Assembly: GCA_003557085.1 (NCBI GenBank)
Contig: PWPR01000193.1
Location: 1-5,604, forward strand
DNA length: 5,604 nucleotides
Reading direction: 5' to 3'
Origin: Clostridia bacterium
GTDB lineage: Bacteria > Bacillota > UBA994 > PWPR01
Made by a program: the position numbers and the translations under genes. The notes below the pieces were generated by a model. It was not told where the DNA came from. It saw only the letters and a program-made list of their open reading frames with translations, and made no database searches. Of the stretch, positions 1-5,604 are shown in pieces (positions within the stretch are counted from its first letter, which is position 1; each line of letters begins with the position of its first letter).

Positions 1-2
1 TA

Positions 3-31
3 TTGCATTTAAGAATAATTTAATGTACAAT
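3..31 (+). promoter_or_regulatory. Candidate sigma-A promoter of the iron-transport operon
   Basis: A -10 hexamer TACAAT (26-31, one mismatch to TATAAT) lies 17 bases after TTGCAT (3-8), a weak -35 with a good TTG start. Transcription would begin near 38, just ahead of the Fur box at 43-57. The spacing is ideal, but the -35 matches only half the consensus, and A+T-rich DNA yields such matches by chance. Confidence 0.5.
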
Positions 32-42
32 GACCATGTTAT

Positions 43-57
43 TGATAATCATTTTCA
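43..57 (+). promoter_or_regulatory. Fur box (ferric uptake regulator operator)
   Basis: TGATAAT-C-ATTTTCA is a 7-1-7 inverted repeat differing at one position from the classical TGATAATNATTATCA; one further pair outside (42/58) is also symmetric. Fur with iron(II) binds such sites and blocks transcription. The site lies just downstream of the predicted start point and upstream of the ribosome binding site, where bound Fur would block initiation or early elongation. The match to an iron-transporter operon supports both assignments. Confidence 0.8.
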
Positions 58-71
58 AATTAGAGAAAGAT

Positions 72-76
72 GGAGG
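72..76 (+). promoter_or_regulatory. Ribosome binding site that sets the binding-protein start at 85
   Basis: GGAGG is followed by 8 bases and then ATG at 85. An earlier in-frame ATG at 70 overlaps this site and would add five residues (MEEEE) ahead of the lysines of the signal peptide. The start at 85 is therefore preferred. Confidence 0.85.
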
Positions 77-84
77 AAGAGGAA

Positions 85-870
85 ATGAAAAAAATAGTGA
101 GCGTTCTTGTTGTGTTATTAATGGTTTTATCTGCTTGTGCTACTACTAATCAAGAAGAAAGTAGCAATTTAATTATTTATTCAAATAGAAATGAACGTTT
201 TGTGCAAAACTTATTGGATAAGTTTGAATCAGAAACAGGCATTACTATACAAGCATTACATGGTGCAAACCCACTTCAAGTAATAGAAGAGTCTAACAAT
301 ACTAGAGCTGATATTTTTATATCAAATGATTTGGGAGCATTAAGTTATTTAGAAAGCAATGGATACTTAGCCGGAGCAGAGCTAGAAGGAATAGACTCTA
401 TACCAGAAATGTTTAGAGCTGAGAATAACGCATATATGGCAATCTCACTCAGAGCTAGAGGCTTTATATTCAATAAGGACTTAATCACAAGAGACCAGAT
501 GCCTACAAGTGTTGTAGACTTATTTGATGATAAATGGGCGGATGTACCTAATGGTTTTGCAATTACCAGAGGTGGTAATGGTGGAATGATAGGACATATA
601 TCAGCCTTACGTTATGAATGGGGAGACCAAAGAACTGCACAATGGATAAGTGCCATAGAGAAAAATGCTGCAGGTATTTATCAAGGGCATGGAGATATAA
701 GAAGGGCCGTAGGTGCAGGAGAACATGCTTTTGGTCTAGTTAATAACTACTATTTCCATCAGCAGCTATTGGAAGACAATAATAATGTTGGGTTTATATA
801 TTTAGACCAAGAAGAATATCAAATGGGAGTTATTGCAAATGCAGCAGGCATTGGATTAGTAAATAATTGA
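85..870 (+). CDS. Iron(III) ABC transporter substrate-binding lipoprotein, truncated by an in-frame TGA
   Basis: This is the binding component of an FbpA/FutA-type importer, which captures ferric iron outside the membrane and delivers it to the permease. From the ATG at 85 it starts MKK, then a hydrophobic stretch (about 4-15) and a lipobox L15-S16-A17-C18, so the mature protein should be lipid-anchored at Cys18. Family hallmarks follow: IYSNRNE at 31-37, the RARG segment at 123-126 before FNKD, and the paired tyrosines Y222-Y223 that bind iron in this family. Full-length members run about 330-350 residues; this frame stops after 261, in the loop before the C-terminal helices. The frame continues open to 1125 and would give 346 codons, a normal length. 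As read, the product lacks the last quarter of its fold and is probably inactive unless the stop is suppressed or is a sequence error. The Fe(III) substrate is inferred from family, Tyr-Tyr motif and Fur box. Confidence 0.85.
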   Translation: MKKIVSVLVVLLMVLSACATTNQEESSNLIIYSNRNERFVQNLLDKFESETGITIQALHGANPLQVIEESNNTRADIFISNDLGALSYLESNGYLAGAELEGIDSIPEMFRAENNAYMAISLRARGFIFNKDLITRDQMPTSVVDLFDDKWADVPNGFAITRGGNGGMIGHISALRYEWGDQRTAQWISAIEKNAAGIYQGHGDIRRAVGAGEHAFGLVNNYYFHQQLLEDNNNVGFIYLDQEEYQMGVIANAAGIGLVNN

Positions 871-1125
871 CCAAATCAAGAAAATGCTATTAAATTTTTA
901 GAATGGGTACTAATGCCAGAAAACCAAGTAGCATTTGTTGGAGAATCTTTAGAATTATTAATTAACTCTCACTACGGAGCTAATTATCCTGAAGAAGTTT
1001 TGCCACACATTATACCTTTTTCGAATTTGAAAGTTCAAGATATGCCGATAAGAGAGTTAGGAAATTTCTTTGAAGATACCACAGCTTTAATTGAGGATTC
1101 AGGTTTAGCATTAAATCTTAGATAA
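871..1125 (+). pseudogene. C-terminal remainder of the binding-protein gene, in the same frame after the TGA
   Basis: These 84 codons and a TAA follow the TGA at 868-870 without a frame change. They begin PNQENAIKFLEW, which matches the family's usual helix after the interdomain segment (a few residues, then N-x-E-x-A, then a KFL-type helix). They end with the IRELG...LIEDSGLAL pattern expected of the C-terminal helices of this protein family. An internal ATG at 913 could start a 70-residue peptide, but no Shine-Dalgarno site precedes it and the peptide would be only part of a lobe. I treat it as the second part of one interrupted gene (85-1125), not a separate gene. Confidence 0.8.
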
Positions 1126-1156
1126 CTTACTTTGATATAGTTTAGGAGATGTAATA

Positions 1157-2803
1157 ATGAAAGTAAAAGGCGATACCCCAAATAAAAAACTAAAGTTTCG
1201 CCATTTTATAAGGAGAGGCTGGATTGATTTGTGGAAAGGAAACCCCCCGGGTCCTTTTCTCTTATCTATCAGTATAGCAATAGCGTTAGTTATGACTATC
1301 CCTATTCTATATATAGTAAGACAGTCTTTTAGAGCCAATATTAATGATTGGATCAGACTTGTTGACAATAGAATTCCTGAACTATTATGGAATACACTAT
1401 CACTTACACTTTCAGTAACCATAGTCACTATTATTCTTGGAGTTTCCTTAGCATGGCTTGTCCACAGAACAGATTTGCCAGGAAAGAAGTATTGGAAATG
1501 GTTGCTTGCCACACCTTTAGTAATACCACCATACATTGGTGCTGTTACATACATAATAATCTTTGGTAGAAGTGGCTGGCTCAGAGAACTTTGGAATAGT
1601 AGCTCTTTTTTACTAAGCTCCATAGGGAGTTACCCCTTTGATGTTTACTCTTTTTCAGCAGTGTCACTTGTACTTATAATGTTTACTTATCCTTATGTTT
1701 TTTTAATTGTAAGTGCAGGTATAAAGAAAATGAACAGGAATTACGAAGAAGCAGCTAAAAGTTTAGGCATGAGTGCATGGGAGACCTTTTGGAAAGTCAA
1801 TTTGCCTCTTTTAAGACCTGCTATAGGAGCAGGTGCCCTATTAGTTGCACTCTATGTCATTTCCGACTTTGGTGCCATTGCTACAATGAGATATGTAACC
1901 TTTACAGCAGCAATATATTTTCAAAGGGCAAGTTTCAATATGAGTTCTGCCTCTATTTTAAGTATTGTGTTAATACTTCTTACCCTAACTATCTTAGCAA
2001 TTGAGTCTAAAACTAAGAAGCATAATAAATATTTGCAAACAGCTAACTCACAAAGAAAACCTAATACTTTAGAGTTAGGAAAGTTAAAAATACCAGCACT
2101 AGTCTATACTAGTCTTGTGTTCTTTGCTTCTGTAATACTTCCTTTAGCAGTGTTGATATTTTGGTCGCTAAACGGATTAAGAATGGGAGCAATCGATAGT
2201 AGATTTCTAGGTTTTGCTTTTAATAGTCTTAAAGTAGCAGGCATAGCAGCAGTAATCAGCATGTTACTTGCCATACCAATAGTCTATCTAAAGAGTCGAT
2301 ATCCTTCTATGATGTCAAAAGTAATAGACAAGTTGAGTTATACTGGATATGCGCTACCTGGTGTAATTGTTGCTTTAGGTATGATATTTGTCTTTAATAA
2401 TCACATACAATTTATCTATGGCACATACTTTATGATTATTATTGCTTTTTTGATTCGCTTTTTACCGCAAGCAATGCAAGCAAGCGAATCTTCTCTAAGC
2501 CAAGTATCCCCAAGAATTGACGAAGCTGCTAGAAGTTTAGGGTATGCTCCATGGAAGGTAATGTTAAAGGTAATATTGCCAAATATTTTCCCAGCTGTTT
2601 TTGCTGGAGGATCTTTAGTGTTTGTAAGTGCCATAAAAGAGCTCCCAGCAACTCTAATGTTAAGACCCCCAGGGTTTGATACTTTAGCTGTGCGCGTATA
2701 TTTTGAGGCCTCCGAGGCAATATATCATTTAGCTGCACCAGCTGCTCTATTAATTGTTTTAGTGTCTATAATCCCACTGAGATATATGTTAAGTAAATAT
2801 TAG
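1157..2803 (+). CDS. Iron ABC transporter permease, two fused permease domains (FbpB/FutB type)
   Basis: This integral membrane protein forms the channel through which the bound substrate enters the cytoplasm. Its 548 residues contain two homologous halves, so one polypeptide supplies both membrane domains, as usual for ferric iron importers. Each half ends with the cytoplasmic EAA loop that docks on the ATPase: residues 197-217 (EEAAKSLG... to P217) and 455-475 (DEAARSLG... to P475). About twelve hydrophobic segments can be seen, among them roughly 34-56, 80-102, 116-136, 165-188, 222-242, 264-282, 314-337, 356-378, 394-414, 420-440, 478-496 and 524-543; a polar linker near 284-310 separates the halves. 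AGGAG at 1144-1148 sits 8 bases before the ATG. The gene starts 31 bases after the binding-protein reading frame and ends in TAG within the ATPase ribosome binding site. It appears intact. Confidence 0.93.
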   Translation: MKVKGDTPNKKLKFRHFIRRGWIDLWKGNPPGPFLLSISIAIALVMTIPILYIVRQSFRANINDWIRLVDNRIPELLWNTLSLTLSVTIVTIILGVSLAWLVHRTDLPGKKYWKWLLATPLVIPPYIGAVTYIIIFGRSGWLRELWNSSSFLLSSIGSYPFDVYSFSAVSLVLIMFTYPYVFLIVSAGIKKMNRNYEEAAKSLGMSAWETFWKVNLPLLRPAIGAGALLVALYVISDFGAIATMRYVTFTAAIYFQRASFNMSSASILSIVLILLTLTILAIESKTKKHNKYLQTANSQRKPNTLELGKLKIPALVYTSLVFFASVILPLAVLIFWSLNGLRMGAIDSRFLGFAFNSLKVAGIAAVISMLLAIPIVYLKSRYPSMMSKVIDKLSYTGYALPGVIVALGMIFVFNNHIQFIYGTYFMIIIAFLIRFLPQAMQASESSLSQVSPRIDEAARSLGYAPWKVMLKVILPNIFPAVFAGGSLVFVSAIKELPATLMLRPPGFDTLAVRVYFEASEAIYHLAAPAALLIVLVSIIPLRYMLSKY

Positions 2804-2805
2804 GA
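2802..2805 (+). promoter_or_regulatory. Ribosome binding site overlapping the permease stop; favours GTG 2816 for the ATPase
   Basis: AGGA overlaps the permease TAG (2801-2803). It is 10 bases before GTG 2816 but only one base before GTG 2807, so 2816 is the more likely start, giving a protein beginning MNAIELKNVTKTYPG. The overlap suggests translational coupling of permease and ATPase. Confidence 0.6.
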
Positions 2806-2815
2806 TGTGAGAAAA

Positions 2816-3871
2816 GTGAATGCAATAGAATTGAAGAATGTTACAAAGACTTATCCAGGATCAACAACCCCAGCTGTCAATGATTTTTCTTTAGAACTAG
2901 AGAAAGGCAGTATAACCACACTGCTTGGTCCTAGTGGCTGTGGTAAATCAACAACACTTAGATTAATAGCAGGTTTTGAAAAAGCAGAAGAAGGTACTAT
3001 TTTATTAGATAATAAAGTTGTAAGTGACAAATATAACTGGGTACCTCCAGAAAAAAGAGGCATTGGGATGGTTTTTCAGGATTATGCTTTATTTCCACAT
3101 CTAAATGTTTACAAGAATATTGGATTTGGATATAAAGGTTCAGATAAAGATCAACGTATTAAAAAAATCATAGATCTTGTTAATCTTGAAGGATTTGAGA
3201 ATAGATACCCTAGCGAACTTTCTGGGGGACAACAACAAAGAGTAGCTTTAGGTAGAGCTTTGACTAACAGGCCTGTACTTGTTTTGTTAGACGAACCCTT
3301 TAGCAACTTAGATGCTGATCTAAGAGTTCATATGCGTATGGAAGTTCAGCAAATAATTAAAGAAGCAGGAGCTACAGCAATTTTTGTATCTCATGACCAA
3401 AAAGATGCTTTAGCTATCTCAGATAAAATAGTAGTTATAAATAATGGTAAAATTCAACAAGTAGGATCACCTAGAGTCATTTACCAGTTCCCAAGTAATG
3501 ATTTTGTTGCTAGATTTGTTGGCCAGACTAACATAATACAAGGGGTTATTGGTGAAGATGAATATACCGCAGAAACACCGCTAGGAATGATTCCATGTTA
3601 TCATAATCATGGCCACAAAACCGGCACACCAGTAACTATTTCTATAAGGCCTGATAGCTTTGAACTAGACCCTAATGGGAGCATTGAAGGAACAATTGTT
3701 AGTAGTATTTATACAGGTGAGTCAATTGATGCTAAGGTAAAGGTTGAAGCAGAAAATAAGCCTATCACTATCTTGACACATATTCATCCTGAAAAAGTTG
3801 TAACCAATGGTGATAAAGTCAATTTTAAAGTGTTGCCAAATTTTGTTGCAGTAATAAAGAGTGACTCTTAA
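2816..3871 (+). CDS. Iron ABC transporter ATP-binding protein (FbpC/FutC type)
   Basis: This is the cytoplasmic ATPase that drives the importer by dimerising on the permease EAA loops. Counting from GTG 2816 (351 residues), all catalytic motifs are present: Walker A GPSGCGKST at 38-46, Q-loop Gln88 (VFQDYALFPHL), signature LSGGQQQ at 135-141, Walker B VLVLLDEP at 154-161, D-loop SNLDA at 163-167 and switch His193 (VSHDQ). After the nucleotide-binding domain (to about 235) comes a C-terminal TOBE-like regulatory domain with the typical IRPDSFEL segment near 277. Length and layout match the CUT/FutC subfamily. Within the C-terminal domain lies an unusual cluster C261-x-H263-x-H265-x-H267. A start at GTG 2807 would add three residues. 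The gene is the last of the operon; the iron substrate is inferred from its partners. Confidence 0.93.
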   Translation: MNAIELKNVTKTYPGSTTPAVNDFSLELEKGSITTLLGPSGCGKSTTLRLIAGFEKAEEGTILLDNKVVSDKYNWVPPEKRGIGMVFQDYALFPHLNVYKNIGFGYKGSDKDQRIKKIIDLVNLEGFENRYPSELSGGQQQRVALGRALTNRPVLVLLDEPFSNLDADLRVHMRMEVQQIIKEAGATAIFVSHDQKDALAISDKIVVINNGKIQQVGSPRVIYQFPSNDFVARFVGQTNIIQGVIGEDEYTAETPLGMIPCYHNHGHKTGTPVTISIRPDSFELDPNGSIEGTIVSSIYTGESIDAKVKVEAENKPITILTHIHPEKVVTNGDKVNFKVLPNFVAVIKSDS

Positions 3872-3888
3872 ATCAGGCTTTAGCTTGT

Positions 3889-3917
3889 TAATGTCATAAA
3901 TAGTTGTGTGGTATAAT
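3889..3917 (+). promoter_or_regulatory. Extended -10 promoter for the 253-residue protein gene
   Basis: TATAAT (3912-3917) is a perfect -10, preceded by TG plus one base (3909-3911), the extended -10 form that tolerates a poor -35. At 17-base spacing the -35 would be TAATGT (3889-3894), a weak match. Initiation would fall near 3924, 18 bases after the ATPase stop region ends its first hairpin and about 68 bases before the next ATG. This supports separate transcription of the downstream gene. Confidence 0.6.
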
Positions 3918-3921
3918 ATAA

Positions 3922-3939
3922 GTGAAGATATCTCTTTAC
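3922..3939 (+). repeat. Imperfect palindrome over the predicted transcription start
   Basis: Seven of nine base pairs are symmetric about the centre of this 18-base element. As RNA, 3922-3928 can pair with 3933-3939 (one G-U) around a TATC loop. An outer GGTAT (3910-3914) and ATACC (3943-3947) can also pair, and five T residues follow at 3951-3955. It could be a repressor operator at the start of the next gene, or a weak A+T-rich terminator for the iron operon. The sequence does not decide between these. Confidence 0.35.
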
Positions 3940-3991
3940 ATAATACCGCCTTTTTACCTTTAATTAAGACATTAGAAATGGAGGGTTTTCT

Positions 3992-4753
3992 ATGAAAAGG
4001 CTGAGAACTTTTCTACTTGTATTAGTTATAGTTGCTATAAGCAACTCTTACTCAAGAAGTTTAATAGTTATGACTGCAAGTAATTATCTGCAACACAAAA
4101 ATTCTTTTCTAATTAATTATGAAATATCTTATGAGATTCCAGAAGAGCCTTTTCTTGATTGGTATCCTCTTATGAACATTTTTACACCAATGAGCTTCTC
4201 AAACTATATCAAGAGAGATGTTGATTTAGTTATTTTCTACACCTTTGGAAACTACAGTGGAAGATATTCAAACATTTTTAGAAGAGACGCAAAAACCTAT
4301 TCAAGCTTTTACGGGATGTATGCACTTAAAGTTAATGATGGTAAAGATTTTATCTTAGATAAATCAGGAAATATTATAGTAGAAGACCTTGTTTCAATTG
4401 TTGAATATGATTTCAAGTACTTAGTCCTCAATCCTTTAGGGTATCTAGGAGATGTTACTTTGTACTATGATGTCTTAAGCAGTAAGAGCATTAATAATTT
4501 GCAAGTCTTGAACACCTCTATAATTATGAATGGGTTAACACATAGTTACAGAGAGTTTAACCTCAATTATTTGCAATATGGAGCTCCTCCTAGAAGGGGC
4601 ATTATTGACGAGTTTGAAATAATAGAAACTTATGGTAAATTTATCATTGAGAAAACCTCATTTGATAACATCTACTTAATATATTACATTATTAACTCCC
4701 AGAGTGAAGTTGTAGAAAACTGGGGAACTAATTTATTAAACTCTGCTAAGTAA
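3992..4753 (+). CDS. Hypothetical exported or membrane-anchored tyrosine-rich protein
   Basis: I do not recognise this family. The ATG at 3992 has a strong GGAGGG (3980-3985) 6 bases upstream. The 253-residue product begins MKRLR and has a hydrophobic stretch at about 7-17, followed by a Ser/Tyr-rich segment. This looks like a signal peptide or a single N-terminal anchor; no lipobox cysteine is present, and no clear Ala-x-Ala cleavage site. The rest has no further obvious membrane helix and alternates hydrophobic and aromatic residues in a beta-rich-looking pattern. Tyrosine is very common (24 residues, nearly one in ten) and cysteine is absent. Features that could help a search are DVDLVIFYTFGNYSGRYSN at about 76-94 and QYGAPPRRGIIDEFEI at about 195-210. 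It has its own candidate promoter and no clear link to the importer. That it is a real gene is well supported by the start signals and length; its role is unknown. Confidence 0.8.
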   Translation: MKRLRTFLLVLVIVAISNSYSRSLIVMTASNYLQHKNSFLINYEISYEIPEEPFLDWYPLMNIFTPMSFSNYIKRDVDLVIFYTFGNYSGRYSNIFRRDAKTYSSFYGMYALKVNDGKDFILDKSGNIIVEDLVSIVEYDFKYLVLNPLGYLGDVTLYYDVLSSKSINNLQVLNTSIIMNGLTHSYREFNLNYLQYGAPPRRGIIDEFEIIETYGKFIIEKTSFDNIYLIYYIINSQSEVVENWGTNLLNSAK

Positions 4754-4829
4754 GTAATATTATTATTTGTTCTATATTGTACTAACTATATAAAACAAAC
4801 ACCTTTCCCACTTCTAAACATTAAACTAC

Positions 4830-4858
4830 TTGTATTTTATATCAGCTTTGGGTATTAT
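4830..4858 (+). promoter_or_regulatory. Candidate promoter of the MATE-like gene
   Basis: TTGTAT (4830-4835) and TATTAT (4853-4858) are 17 bases apart, each with a fair match to the sigma-A hexamers. Initiation would fall near 4865, leaving a leader of about 58 bases. The rest of the 4754-4922 gap holds no convincing terminator, RNA gene or repeat. The gap is A+T-rich, so chance matches are likely. Confidence 0.4.
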
Positions 4859-4909
4859 ATTTCATAGTGATATTTTAATTATCGAAACATTAGAATACTG
4901 TAATATATT

Positions 4910-4913
4910 GAGG
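4910..4913 (+). promoter_or_regulatory. Ribosome binding site favouring a TTG start at 4923
   Basis: GAGG is directly adjacent to ATG 4914 and only 3 bases before ATG 4917, both too close for normal initiation. TTG at 4923 is 9 bases downstream, which is standard spacing. This makes TTG the likely start, although a weaker upstream site for the ATG codons cannot be excluded. Confidence 0.5.
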
Positions 4914-4922
4914 ATGATGAAT

Positions 4923-5604
4923 TTGGCCACTAAAATAAAACATGACAACTATTACATGCAATTACTTATATTCTTTGCTCCTTTGGCACTAACATACATG
5001 CTAATGATGGGCTCTCACTCTATAATCAGCTCTTCTCTTGCTAGAACAGAAAATGCTGCAGTAGCTCTTGCTGCTTACTCGGTAGCTAATAGTATAATTT
5101 ATATTTTTGAGTCGCCACTTTTTGGCATAAGAAGAATATATGTCGCTCTCTTAGATGACAAAAGTTCATTCAGAACGCTTTCAATAGTGACTATAATGGC
5201 TTTGTCATTTGTACTAGCAATAATCATGTTAGTAGGGTTCTCTCCAATTGGAGAGTTTATATTTATGAACATAGTTGGTGTAAGTGCAGATCTTTTCCCA
5301 GAGGTTATTAGGGCTTTTAGATGGTTTATGATCTTACCGATAGCTTCTGCACTTAGGTCAGTTTATCAAAGTTTACTAGTAGTTAATAAACAAACGACTG
5401 TTGTAACAATTAACATGATTATAAGACTAACTAGCATGCTTATAATTTCTTTTGTGTTAGTTAACTTTCAATTTATAACTGGCTCTGCAGTAGGCGTATT
5501 TGTCCTTGGTGGAGGTATGGCTACAGAAGCAATCATGTCATTTATTACAGCTAAACATTTACGCAAAAAGCTCCCCGATAAGCCAGAAAGAGATGAAGCT
5601 TTAA
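4923..5604 (+). CDS. MATE/MOP-superfamily membrane transporter, ANKH-like, 3' end beyond the window
   Basis: The open frame runs off the window after 227 codons counted from TTG 4923 (230 from ATG 4914), about half of a typical 450-residue MATE protein. Hydrophobic segments lie at roughly 12-33, 45-62, 86-106, 133-153, 162-182 and 185-208, ending in a charged stretch (RKKLPDKPERDE, 214-225) that looks like the central cytoplasmic loop between two six-helix halves. An early proline helix (FFAPLALTYMLMMG, 17-30) followed by SSLAR and AAYSVANSI is the typical opening of MATE/MOP flippase-fold transporters. Such proteins usually export drugs, metabolites or lipid-linked substrates by ion antiport; the substrate here cannot be inferred. 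Several positions resemble the ANKH branch, as far as I can recall it. The gene has its own candidate promoter and a 169-base gap from the preceding gene. Family assignment is moderate; the function is open. Confidence 0.75.
   Translation, partial: MATKIKHDNYYMQLLIFFAPLALTYMLMMGSHSIISSSLARTENAAVALAAYSVANSIIYIFESPLFGIRRIYVALLDDKSSFRTLSIVTIMALSFVLAIIMLVGFSPIGEFIFMNIVGVSADLFPEVIRAFRWFMILPIASALRSVYQSLLVVNKQTTVVTINMIIRLTSMLIISFVLVNFQFITGSAVGVFVLGGGMATEAIMSFITAKHLRKKLPDKPERDEAL

Noticed and set aside
868..920. UGA at 868 as a selenocysteine codon
   Set aside because: No convincing SECIS-like stem-loop follows in the expected distance; the best pairing seen is three bases around 913. The position is a variable loop with no known redox role in this family.
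913..1125. Independent 70-residue gene after the TGA
   Set aside because: It is in the same frame as the upstream part, lacks a ribosome binding site, and encodes only the C-terminal part of the binding protein.
1111..1623. Minus-strand open frame of 170 codons opposite the permease
   Set aside because: It lies over a well-supported permease gene, has no recognisable motif and is best explained as a shadow of the coding strand.
3874..3887. Short hairpin just after the ATPase stop as a terminator
   Set aside because: The stem is five pairs with one G-U, and no run of T follows, so it is too weak for an intrinsic terminator.
4869..4883. Second Fur-like site ahead of the MATE-like gene (GATA ... 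TATC)
   Set aside because: The half-sites are spaced two bases too far apart for a 7-1-7 Fur box, and the middle is only A+T-rich sequence.
85..5604. An alternative genetic code in which TGA means Trp or Gly
   Set aside because: All Trp codons read in the genes are TGG, and the other four genes contain no in-frame TGA. In such A+T-rich DNA a reassigned TGA would be frequent, not seen once. The only caution is that none of the complete genes uses TGA as its final stop.

Overview
The window is AT-rich (about one third G+C by eye), with purine-rich Shine-Dalgarno sites and a Gram-positive style lipoprotein signal. This suggests a low-GC member of the Bacillota, probably clostridial, but nothing in the window fixes a genus. 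All readable genes are on the + strand.

Positions 1 to 3871 hold a three-gene ABC importer operon of the iron(III) FbpABC/FutABC kind: a substrate-binding lipoprotein, a two-domain permease and an ATPase. A sigma-A-like promoter (3-31) is followed at once by a good 7-1-7 Fur box (43-57), so the operon is most likely repressed by iron-loaded Fur. The binding-protein gene is broken by one in-frame TGA at 868-870. The same frame stays open for 84 more codons and encodes the family's expected C-terminus, so this is a single-codon lesion, a sequencing error or a recoding event. The permease and ATPase are intact. The ATPase start region overlaps the permease stop. The ATPase C-terminal domain carries an unusual Cys-x-His-x-His-x-His cluster.

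Positions 3872 to 4753 hold a short intergenic region with an extended -10 promoter overlapping an imperfect palindrome. A tyrosine-rich, cysteine-free protein of 253 residues follows, with an N-terminal signal or anchor. I do not recognise its family.

Positions 4754 to 5604 hold about 170 bases of intergenic DNA with one plausible promoter, then the first half of a polytopic membrane protein of the MATE/MOP transporter superfamily, cut by the window end. Its layout recalls the ANKH (progressive ankylosis) branch.

No RNA genes, insertion sequences, CRISPR arrays or long repeats were seen. The importer is a functional unit; the last two genes appear to be separately transcribed and have no evident link to it.
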